Assembly: GCA_022360135.1 (NCBI GenBank)
Contig: JAKSDM010000967.1
Coordinates: forward strand, 1 to 7,154
Length of the DNA: 7,154 nt
Direction of reading: 5' to 3'
Source of the DNA: Pseudanabaenales cyanobacterium
Lineage (GTDB): Bacteria > Cyanobacteriota > Cyanobacteriia > Phormidesmidales > Phormidesmidaceae
In this document: positions 1 through 5,373 of the stretch, one piece after another
Numbering within the stretch: position 1 is the first letter of the stretch
How the letters are laid out: each line of letters starts with the position of its first letter
Made by a program: the position numbers and the translations under genes
The notes under the pieces: model-generated
Told to the model about the DNA's origin: nothing
Seen by the model: the letters and a program-made list of their open reading frames with translations, nothing else
The model's database searches: none

Positions 1-2
1 TG

Positions 3-71
3 GTCTGGTTTAATTTACATCCACCTGCTTATGTGGTTGGGATCGAACAATTGATCATTGCAGCAAGGTAA
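3..71 (+). CDS. Possible C-terminal end of an upstream gene (partial at left edge)
   Basis: The third plus-strand frame is open from the window edge to a TAA at 69-71, giving 22 residues. The text looks protein-like (it contains WFNLHPPAYVVGIEQL), with no rare-looking codons, but this is too short to assign a family. If real, the gene comes from the left and ends only 14 bp from the stop of the cyclase gene on the other strand, so the two converge with no room for a separate terminator. A chance open frame of this length is quite possible. Confidence 0.35.
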   Translation, partial: VWFNLHPPAYVVGIEQLIIAAR

Positions 72-85
72 AGGAGCTGCTCTTA

Positions 86-1594
86 TCATTCCCGCTTTGC
101 CGTTTCCTCGTTCCTCTTCCCCATCAACCAATAAGTTTCTATCTTCCCCTTTCCTTTCACCTCAATCGGTCCCCGAGATTCAAAGATGTACTTGCCTTGT
201 AAGCAAGCGTAGGTGGCTGGGGTGATTTGAATACCGCCAGCCCGTCCTTGGGATTCCATCCGACTGGCGACGTTGACGGTATCGCCCCAGAGGTCGTAGA
301 TAAATTTCTTAGTGCCGATCACCCCAGCGACAACGGGGCCAGAGTTAATCCCAATGCGAATATCTAAGGGTTGAATGAAGGTCTGACTGAGGTGGGCGAT
401 TTCTTGACGCATGGCTAGGGCCATGTCTGCGATCGCTTCGGCATGATCTGGACGCGGGGTAGGAAGACCGCTGGCTACCATATAGGCGTCTCCAATAGTC
501 TTAATTTTCTCCAGCCCAAATTGCTCGGTTAATTGGTCGAAGGCTGAGAAGATCTGGTTAAGCATCATCACCAATTGAGAGGGAGACATTTGGGCCGAGA
601 GTGCAGTGAAATTGACAATATCGGCAAATAAAATGCTGACTTCCGCAAACCCATCAGAAATGGCGTTGTCTCCCTCTTTAAGTCTATGAGCAATGGTTTC
701 CGGTAGGATATTGAGCAGCAATCCTTCGGATTTTTCCTGCGCTTTAGCCAATTTTTGATTCGCCCGCTTTAGGTCGGCTGTGCGTTCAAGCACTCGCAGC
801 TCCAGTTCCTCGGAAGTCTGTCGCAGTCGACCGATCACTAAAGCAATTCCAAAGACACTCAGGCCAGCCAGTCCAACCAGCAGTAAAAAGGTCCCATGGA
901 AGCGCACACGGGTTTCCGCCACAAGGGTGTTGAGGGGTGTTGTGATCTCCAAAACCCCCCGCACATCGCCAACCTGCCAATCTGTTTTAGGGCTATTGGG
1001 ATGCGTATTATGGCAATCTATGCAGCTCGCCTGCATGATATCGGCCTGGGCAAAACGGAATATGCGATCGCCTTGGGATGATTCGACGCCAAAAAAGGGG
1101 GATTGGGGATTTTGTCTCAAGCGTTGTAGGGCTTCTTGTTCAAATTGGTCATGCGGTCTGCCGTCTGGACGATGTGGAAAGGGATAATCACTAAATAGGC
1201 GGACTTCCATACCGCTATTTTCGGCGCTGATCTGGGCCCCCAACTCGATTAAAAATGTGGCGGGCAGGGGAATCTTCTGGGGTATATTCTCATAGATATG
1301 GCTTGCCGCTATAGCGTCATCCTGAATAACTTTGCTCACCACCTTTTGGCTGTAAAGATTACGCGCGTTTTGGATGACTTGGGCATAGGCGATAGAATTT
1401 TCCAGCGCCTGTTTTTCAATCAAGGTAGAGGAGAGATTCGCCATATTCAATAGGGCGGCGGCGACGCCAGCGCACAGCAATAATACCAGCAGCGGTATGG
1501 TGTGTTTGAACAGGAGTCGAACTAGGAAGCGCTTGACTGGTTTAAGCCCCTGAATCGGGAGGCGCCGCTTTGAAGATGGGTCGGTATTTGGCAT
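86..1594 (-). CDS. Membrane adenylate cyclase with periplasmic c-type haem (DUF3365/Tll0287-like) sensor domain
   Basis: This 502-residue class III nucleotide cyclase probably makes cAMP from ATP. Seen in order: a basic N-terminus, TM helix about 31-53, a predicted periplasmic domain about 54-233 with a haem c motif CIDCH at 191-195, TM helix about 234-256, a charged coiled-coil linker about 257-290, the conserved LLLNILPETIAHRL segment that precedes many cyclase domains, and the catalytic domain about 310-492. Metal-binding Asp residues are D325 (FADIVNF) and D369 (KTIGDAY). The purine-selecting pair K363 and D434 is of the adenylate type, and the transition-state residues N441 and R445 are present, so the domain should be active as a homodimer. 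The sensor resembles DUF3365, whose founding member Tll0287 binds haem c in a PAS-like fold. There is no HAMP domain. The ATG has a GAGG 10 nt upstream and an in-frame TGA 15 nt before it. It lies 133 bp downstream of the regulator/kinase gene on the same strand. The ligand is unknown. Confidence 0.9.
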   Translation of the reverse strand: MPNTDPSSKRRLPIQGLKPVKRFLVRLLFKHTIPLLVLLLCAGVAAALLNMANLSSTLIEKQALENSIAYAQVIQNARNLYSQKVVSKVIQDDAIAASHIYENIPQKIPLPATFLIELGAQISAENSGMEVRLFSDYPFPHRPDGRPHDQFEQEALQRLRQNPQSPFFGVESSQGDRIFRFAQADIMQASCIDCHNTHPNSPKTDWQVGDVRGVLEITTPLNTLVAETRVRFHGTFLLLVGLAGLSVFGIALVIGRLRQTSEELELRVLERTADLKRANQKLAKAQEKSEGLLLNILPETIAHRLKEGDNAISDGFAEVSILFADIVNFTALSAQMSPSQLVMMLNQIFSAFDQLTEQFGLEKIKTIGDAYMVASGLPTPRPDHAEAIADMALAMRQEIAHLSQTFIQPLDIRIGINSGPVVAGVIGTKKFIYDLWGDTVNVASRMESQGRAGGIQITPATYACLQGKYIFESRGPIEVKGKGKIETYWLMGKRNEETAKRE

Positions 1595-1604
1595 AGGTGC
1601 TTGG

Positions 1605-1608
1605 CCTC
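1605..1608 (-). promoter_or_regulatory. Ribosome binding site of the cyclase gene
   Basis: Read on the minus strand, GAGG lies 10 nt before the ATG at 1594. An in-frame TGA 15 nt upstream of the ATG leaves no earlier start, so the site and the stop together fix the start codon. Confidence 0.5.
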
Positions 1609-1681
1609 ACGCTTCCACCGCATTGTGAAGGTTAGGTCTAGAGTGCCCGCTATGCAGCTGCGATCGCCGAATGGAATCAGG

Positions 1682-1709
1682 TCTATGATCCCAGTATAGC
1701 CACTGTCAA
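1682..1709 (-). promoter_or_regulatory. Weak candidate promoter between the regulator/kinase and cyclase genes
   Basis: On the minus strand a perfect -35 hexamer TTGACA (1709-1704) is followed after 16 nt by CATAGA (1687-1682), a poor -10. A better-looking TATACT (1698-1693) lies too close to that -35 to pair with it. If used, it would let the cyclase be transcribed apart from the upstream gene. The gap also holds a HIP1 octamer at 1660-1667. Confidence 0.25.
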
Positions 1710-1727
1710 GTGTATAAATTGCTGCTT

Positions 1728-2822
1728 CTATCCCATCGGTAGCACGATGGTGACGATCGTCTGTTCACCCGGAATACTTTCAATCTTGAGCGCCCCCCTG
1801 TGCAGTTCGGTCAACCGTTTAGCAATTACCAATCCCAGACCCGAACCAGATTGTCCATAAAGTCTACGTTCAAATTGGAGGTAAGCGCCCAAGCCAGCAA
1901 TTTGCTCAGGGGTCATTCCTCGACCATAATCAATTACGGATAGCTTGAAGGTATCCTTAGTCGTTTGGGTGATTACCTGAATAGGGGTTCCGCTATCTGA
2001 AAATTTGATGGCGTTGTCTATGATTTCCTCAACGATTTTCCTCAGTTTCGGCTCGGCAATTTGAACCTGATCATTGAGTAAATCTAATTGTAGGTCCAAT
2101 GTCCTACCTGATCGTTGAATCTTCTCAAGCACAATGTCTTCAATGATGGATTTGGCGAAGCTACTGGCTGGCTGATTCCGCAGTGCTTCAACCCGGTTTG
2201 GATCCTTTGAAATCAACTCCAAATCAGCATAAAGTAAGAAATTCTGGATCAACTGATATAGGCGCTCACCGGAGCAATGAATCTCTTCTAACATTTTGAG
2301 ACCCTCGGCTTCCGCCATCAAACTGGGATCTTCAATGAGTAATTTCGATAGCCCAATTACCCCATTCAACGGTGTGCGAAGTTCGTCGGGCAGCGCAAAT
2401 GTAATATTTCTGCGTAACTCGTCTAACTTGTCTCGAGATTGTTGTTCAATAACCGCTTTCTTGCTAAGTTGAGCCGTCACTGAATTCAGGAGTTCTGGAA
2501 TGGAAAAGGGTTTTGTTAAGTAATCGTCTGCCCCTAATTCCATTCCTTGACGGAGATCTTTCCACTCGGTTTTTCCAGTCAGAAAAATCAAGGGGATAGT
2601 GGCGGTAGACTCGTCTTGACGTAGGGTTGAAAGGACACCATAGCCATCCAGTCCAGGTATCATGATGTCGCAAATAATCAGATCGGGAGCGTGTTCCTTA
2701 GCTAGCTCCAAACCAATCATGCCATTATCGGCAGTGATGATGGAGAAATTCTCGAAGCCTAAAATTTCCCTGATATTATTTTGAATTTGTTGATCATCCT
2801 CTATCAACAGAACCTTTTTCAT
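1728..2822 (-). CDS. Response regulator fused to histidine-kinase core, H-box His replaced by Asp
   Basis: This 364-residue soluble two-component protein has an N-terminal receiver domain (about 1-120) with the acidic pair D9/D10, phospho-acceptor D52, T82 and K104. A short coiled-coil linker follows, then a HisKA-like helix pair (about 135-205) and an HATPase_c domain (about 220-364). The ATP site looks complete: N box N270 (EEIIDNAIKFS), G1 box DYGRGM at 298-303, F317, and G2 box GSGLGL at 326-331. The H-box reads LPDELRTPLNG, so D146 sits where the family has the phosphorylated His. Autophosphorylation in the usual way is therefore not expected, and the protein may be an ATP-binding pseudokinase or regulator. 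There is no membrane segment or DNA-binding domain. The ATG has an in-frame TAA 9 nt upstream and no clear Shine-Dalgarno. It precedes the cyclase gene on the same strand, which suggests a signalling pair. Confidence 0.9.
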   Translation of the reverse strand: MKKVLLIEDDQQIQNNIREILGFENFSIITADNGMIGLELAKEHAPDLIICDIMIPGLDGYGVLSTLRQDESTATIPLIFLTGKTEWKDLRQGMELGADDYLTKPFSIPELLNSVTAQLSKKAVIEQQSRDKLDELRRNITFALPDELRTPLNGVIGLSKLLIEDPSLMAEAEGLKMLEEIHCSGERLYQLIQNFLLYADLELISKDPNRVEALRNQPASSFAKSIIEDIVLEKIQRSGRTLDLQLDLLNDQVQIAEPKLRKIVEEIIDNAIKFSDSGTPIQVITQTTKDTFKLSVIDYGRGMTPEQIAGLGAYLQFERRLYGQSGSGLGLVIAKRLTELHRGALKIESIPGEQTIVTIVLPMG

Positions 2823-2938
2823 GGGTTTTTATCGGATAGCCTTTTACGAAAAACCTCTAGAATCTCAACTAACCCCAACTCCTTATCAAATAGGCTGTCA
2901 ACCTCAAGCAAGACAATCAGGATGAAATAGCAGTCTAG
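2819..2938 (-). pseudogene. Coding-like remnant ending in a 4-nt overlap with the regulator/kinase start
   Basis: Just upstream of the regulator/kinase gene, one minus-strand frame is open for 39 codons between a TAG (2941-2939) and a TGA (2821-2819). The TGA overlaps the next ATG as ATGA, the arrangement typical of translationally coupled genes. The peptide has an amphipathic, protein-like composition (for example VDSLFDKELGLVEILEVFRK). It has no ATG and no convincing Shine-Dalgarno; a TTG at its tenth codon is the only plausible start. It may be the surviving C-terminal end of a decayed upstream gene, or a leader peptide. The same frame continues upstream in pieces broken by several stops. 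Chance cannot be excluded for a frame this short. Confidence 0.3.
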
Positions 2939-3070
2939 CTAAATGACACACTGCAGCCATCTCTGTGAGTTGGACAGAGCCTTACACCTATCAGGCAAAT
3001 TGGCTAGAAGAACGGAGTCTTACTGCTCCTGATTGAACGCTGGCTGCTGATTTAGAGCAAAGCTCTTCTT

Positions 3071-3105
3071 GCAGAATAAGCCAACCAGGATATTCTGCGC
3101 TGGTT
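3071..3105. repeat. Two interleaved inverted repeats (alternative hairpins)
   Basis: GCAGAATA (3071-3078) pairs perfectly with TATTCTGC (3091-3098). AACCAG inside the loop (3083-3088) pairs perfectly with CTGGTT (3100-3105). The two stems interleave. Only 1 nt separates the first stem from the second downstream arm, so a simultaneous pseudoknot is strained and the stems are better read as mutually exclusive folds. An adjacent small hairpin, AGAGC-AAA-GCTCT, lies at 3054-3066. Confidence 0.4.
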
Positions 3106-3356
3106 TAAGTTGACCTCAATTAACTATTCCCGGTGGATTGATAGTTACGTCACAGCAATGAGTATCTACATTAAAACAATACACTATGGCATTGTTTCAG
3201 CGGTTACTAACTTCAATCGGGACAATTCGGATAGAATAATGTTCAGTTGTATGTGATTAGCATTCAATTCAAAAGCTAGCGGTATATAGCTGATAGCTTG
3301 GGTTTAAAGACTACCGCGGTTTTGATCGATACTTTTTGGAGCGACTGCTAGCGACT

Positions 3357-3384
3357 ACTTCATCAAGTATAGATGAAGTTTTTA
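3357..3384 (+). terminator. Rho-independent terminator-like hairpin with no gene before it
   Basis: ACTTCATC (3357-3364) and GATGAAGT (3372-3379) form a perfect 8-bp stem with a 7-nt loop, followed directly by a T run (3379-3383). The T run is on the plus strand only. No plus-strand gene lies between 2823 and this point, so the terminator would serve an unannotated transcript or read-through. Confidence 0.5.
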
Positions 3385-3545
3385 TAGGTTATTTACTCAG
3401 CAATTTTAAGCCAATGAAGAGAATTAATGTTGGGTTATTATTATCTAATTTTTCTTTATCTAATCTGCTAAAGAGCCTTTAATTTGCAGTTTTTCTTTTT
3501 TCTTTCAGGAAAGTAGCCAGTGGTTAAACCCCCGATCAAAATGAG

Positions 3546-4355
3546 TCATCCTGAGGCCCAGTTGTGAGCCACTGTGATTTCAAACGTAGCTTCGGAAGCA
3601 AGTCGGACATCTTCCGAACCATAATTTTCATGGCTCCAGGGGATAAACTTCGCCATTGCTTTTGAAAAGACCTGGTCTGGCGCCGTCCAGCAGAGACCCA
3701 CTGCTTTCATCCGATAGACGTTGAGCAATTCTCCTACAGTCTGCTCCAAGCGCCACCGAGCTGCGGTGATTATTTCCACTGTCGCCCCTTGCTCGGTTAG
3801 GACTTGCACCATCTCTTGTCCAAAAGGTCTGAGGCGAGGACCTTCCTGAGGCAGCGCCTTAACTTCAGATTGATAGAGCGCTAAGAATTCTCTCAGGGGT
3901 TTTTCGAAGGCTTTCTGATGCTCAGTCAGCAAGTTTTCGCATGCTAGATAGATACCCTTTGGTTTGAGGACTCGGCGGATTTCAGCCAATCCCTGGAGCC
4001 AATTCGGTAGGCAATGGAGCATATGGGTGGTCATTGCCACATCAAATGTATTGTCCGCAAAGGGAAGCGATGAGGCGTCTGTTTGAATTAGGGTTAATCG
4101 GTTAGGGATGCCTTGCAGTTTTTGCCGCAATTGAGCCATCATCGGCGGGGAAATATCTATCCCGGTAAATGGGTAACCTCGTTTAATGATGGGGAAGCTA
4201 GTACGGCCTGTGCCAATGCCGGGTTCAAGAAAAGTCGTCTCTGGGGTCGCCTTAACTAAGTTAAGGATGCAATCAGCTACTTGCTCCGATATTGAAGTGG
4301 GCAGTGGGCGGGTAACATCGTAGCGATCGGCGATCCAGTCGTAGTAGTTACTCAA
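3546..4355 (-). CDS. Class I SAM-dependent methyltransferase (Methyltransf_11 / UbiE-like), TTG start
   Basis: This 269-residue soluble protein has the class I S-adenosylmethionine methyltransferase core in its first 140 residues. Motif I is FLEPGIGTGR (42-51). The acidic end of strand 2 is in TGIDIS (D67). Motif II is DASSLPFADNTFDVAMT (93-109), and motif III is VLKPKGIYL (129-137). The N-terminal YYDWIADRYD is usual for this group. The C-terminal half (about 145-269) probably shapes the acceptor site, but the substrate cannot be told. The start is TTG: it sits 7 nt behind a strong AAAGGAG, an in-frame TAA lies just upstream, and the next Met is inside the core (72). No clear terminator follows its stop. 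It could form a two-gene unit with the possible small ORF at 4373-4501. Confidence 0.88.
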   Translation of the reverse strand: MSNYYDWIADRYDVTRPLPTSISEQVADCILNLVKATPETTFLEPGIGTGRTSFPIIKRGYPFTGIDISPPMMAQLRQKLQGIPNRLTLIQTDASSLPFADNTFDVAMTTHMLHCLPNWLQGLAEIRRVLKPKGIYLACENLLTEHQKAFEKPLREFLALYQSEVKALPQEGPRLRPFGQEMVQVLTEQGATVEIITAARWRLEQTVGELLNVYRMKAVGLCWTAPDQVFSKAMAKFIPWSHENYGSEDVRLASEATFEITVAHNWASG

Positions 4356-4362
4356 GGATGAT

Positions 4363-4369
4363 CTCCTTT
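4363..4369 (-). promoter_or_regulatory. Strong ribosome binding site that fixes the methyltransferase TTG start
   Basis: On the minus strand AAAGGAG lies 7 nt before the TTG at 4355. No ATG or GTG is available between this site and the in-frame upstream TAA, so it selects the TTG. Confidence 0.75.
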
Positions 4370-4372
4370 AGT

Positions 4373-4501
4373 TCAGCAATGGGTAGCGTGAGGCGGCGCG
4401 AAAGCTGGGCTGAGGGTTGGGTCTTCAGCAAAAGTTTGTTGAAGAACTGCTTGATCCCTATAAGGATTGTTAGGGGCATTGACTATATCCAATACCTCCA
4501 T
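4373..4501 (-). CDS. Possible small protein, 42 residues, upstream of the methyltransferase
   Basis: An ATG at 4501-4499 opens a 42-codon frame that stops 17 nt before the methyltransferase TTG, leaving room for just its ribosome binding site. An AGGG lies 8 nt before the ATG. The peptide begins MEVLDIVNAPNNPYRDQAVL and ends proline-rich (SPAFAPPHATHC). I do not recognise it. It has no membrane segment and no signal peptide. It could be a real small gene cotranscribed with the methyltransferase, the front end of a protein cut short by frameshift, or chance. The tidy spacing is the main argument for it. Confidence 0.35.
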   Translation of the reverse strand: MEVLDIVNAPNNPYRDQAVLQQTFAEDPTLSPAFAPPHATHC

Positions 4502-4512
4502 ACCCTACACCC

Positions 4513-4556
4513 TGTCTTAACTGAGATGTATAGCTAGCGCCACTTTAGTTGAGACA
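4513..4556. repeat. Inverted repeat, 10-bp arms, IS-end-like
   Basis: TGTCTTAACT (4513-4522) is the reverse complement of AGTTGAGACA (4547-4556) apart from one T-G position. Extended outward-in over 16 bases, the arms still agree at 12, leaving a 12-bp centre. This looks like two transposon-type terminal repeats brought close together, or a very small palindromic element. No transposase is nearby and no target duplication is visible. Confidence 0.45.
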
Positions 4557-4573
4557 TATCACGGATATCCTGG

Positions 4574-4593
4574 ATTCCCGCTTTTGTGGGAAT
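4574..4593. repeat. dRS3-like dispersed repeat hairpin
   Basis: The sequence is ATTCCC, 8 bases, then GGGAAT. Counting one G-T pair, it folds into an 8-bp stem with a TTTT loop. The flanks (GGATATCCTGG before, GACG after) are like dispersed repeats found in many bacteria. The 6-8-6 pattern equals that of the Neisseria dRS3 repeat, though common ancestry is not implied. Confidence 0.5.
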
Positions 4594-4664
4594 GACGTTT
4601 CATGAAAGTCCTAAGTGGTTGCGCAAAATTAATTACACAGTCTATTTACGGTAAAAACAGGGGT

Positions 4665-4748
4665 GTCCTGTTGAGTGGAGCGAAGCGGAATCGAAACATC
4701 TCAGACTTTAGCGGGAGATTGGGATTACTCGCTTCTCTCGGAATGACA
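4665..4748. repeat. Imperfect long hairpin of dispersed-repeat type
   Basis: The left half carries GAGCGAAGCGGAATCGAAAC and ATCTC. The right half carries GAGAT, CGCTTC and CGGAATGACA. Pairs include GAAGCG (4682-4687) with CGCTTC (4730-4735) and ATCTC (4698-4702) with GAGAT (4715-4719). This layout, with arms resembling AGCGAAG...ATCTC and GAGAT...GGAATGACA, is that of common intergenic dispersed repeats in several bacterial groups. It lies 165 bp upstream of the peroxiredoxin start. An apparent 168-residue frame starting at 4602 passes through it and is not a gene. Confidence 0.5.
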
Positions 4749-4896
4749 CTAGGTATTTGTGAAATTTTCAATGCCCAGGCGCTTAAGCTAACTGGCGAGC
4801 GCTATATTTCATCCATTGAGCATTGCTATAGTTCATTACTCATAGCTGCCGGTGCTAGGATCAATAATAGTTTCATGATCGCGAAAAATTCACGAC

Positions 4897-4903
4897 AAGG
4901 AGA
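4897..4903 (+). promoter_or_regulatory. Ribosome binding site of the peroxiredoxin gene
   Basis: AAGGAGA lies upstream of the ATG at 4913, with 10 nt between its last G and the ATG, which supports this start over the longer overlapping frame. Confidence 0.65.
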
Positions 4904-4912
4904 CTTAGACAA

Positions 4913-5350
4913 ATGGCGCTATCTGTTGGCACAACTGCTCCTGCAATCACCGCCAAAGACGATGCAGGCAACACAGTTTCCCTGTCTGACTACAAAGGCA
5001 AGACAGTGGTGCTCTATTTTTATCCTAAAGACGATACCCCTGGCTGCACCAAAGAGGCGCAAAGCTTTCGGGACTCCTTTGAAGAATATCAAGGCAAAGA
5101 CATTGTAGTGCTGGGTGTTAGCATGGATGACGAAGCCTCCCACAAAATGTTTAAAGAGAAATACGGCTTGCCCTTTTCGCTGCTGGCTGATCCCGATGGG
5201 GCAATTACCAAAGCCTACGACGTAGAGGGCGGTGGTTATTCTAAGCGGGTTACCTTCATCATCAATGGGGCTGGGGTGATTGACAAGGTGATCGAATCGG
5301 TTAAAACTGACACCCACGCCAAGGATATTTTGGCGGAGATGAGCGCGTAA
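4913..5350 (+). CDS. Peroxiredoxin, PrxQ/BCP subfamily, single-Cys variant
   Basis: This 145-residue protein is full length for the bacterioferritin-comigratory (BCP/PrxQ) peroxiredoxins, which reduce hydrogen peroxide and alkyl hydroperoxides with a thiol donor. The peroxidatic cysteine is C45 in DTPGCTKEA, with T42 and P43 of the PxxxT/SxxC-type motif in place. The active-site Arg is R112 in SKRVTFII. C45 is the only Cys in the protein: the position five residues on, where many PrxQ proteins carry the resolving Cys, is Q50. The enzyme should work by a 1-Cys mechanism, with an external thiol resolving the sulphenic acid. There is no signal peptide, so it is cytoplasmic. It has a good Shine-Dalgarno. 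It stands alone on its strand, between repeat elements upstream and a palindrome downstream that may end its transcript. Confidence 0.93.
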   Translation: MALSVGTTAPAITAKDDAGNTVSLSDYKGKTVVLYFYPKDDTPGCTKEAQSFRDSFEEYQGKDIVVLGVSMDDEASHKMFKEKYGLPFSLLADPDGAITKAYDVEGGGYSKRVTFIINGAGVIDKVIESVKTDTHAKDILAEMSA

Positions 5351-5373
5351 TTGATTTCTTTTTGAGGTCTTTT

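Larger units (their letters stand above)
2939..3545. other. Gene-poor stretch rich in inverted repeats
   Basis: No intact gene is seen on either strand. The right half (about 3385-3510) is very AT-rich with a pyrimidine tract. Inverted repeats are frequent: 2961-2966 with 2974-2979; 3054-3058 with 3062-3066; 3071-3078 with 3091-3098; 3083-3088 with 3100-3105; 3174-3180 with 3191-3197; 3273-3278 with 3294-3299; and 3357-3364 with 3372-3379. A 7-nt direct repeat AGCGACT occurs at 3340 and 3350. Short peptide-like runs exist in several frames, but stops break all of them. Possible contents are a structured RNA or a decayed gene. Confidence 0.5.

Noticed and set aside
780..1187. A 135-codon plus-strand open frame inside the cyclase gene
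   Set aside because: It is antisense to a confidently assigned domain, with Ser/Arg-rich low-complexity translation typical of a shadow frame.
2896..2901. A perfect -35 hexamer TTGACA on the minus strand upstream of the regulator gene
   Set aside because: The bases 17 nt downstream are TTGGGG, nothing like a -10 box, and the hexamer lies inside the coding-like remnant.
2943..3032. A 29-codon ATG frame on the plus strand
   Set aside because: There is no ribosome binding site and no recognisable similarity, and the length is expected by chance.
3071..3105. An H-type pseudoknot from the interleaved stems
   Set aside because: The linker that would cross the 8-bp first stem is a single nucleotide, too short to span it; alternative hairpins are more likely.
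4602..5108. A 168-codon plus-strand open frame starting MKVLSGCAKL
   Set aside because: It runs through a dispersed repeat and then overlaps the peroxiredoxin in another frame; the real gene there has a clear family match and its own ribosome binding site.
4919..5317. A 132-codon minus-strand open frame
   Set aside because: It lies wholly opposite the peroxiredoxin gene and its translation shows no recognisable domain.
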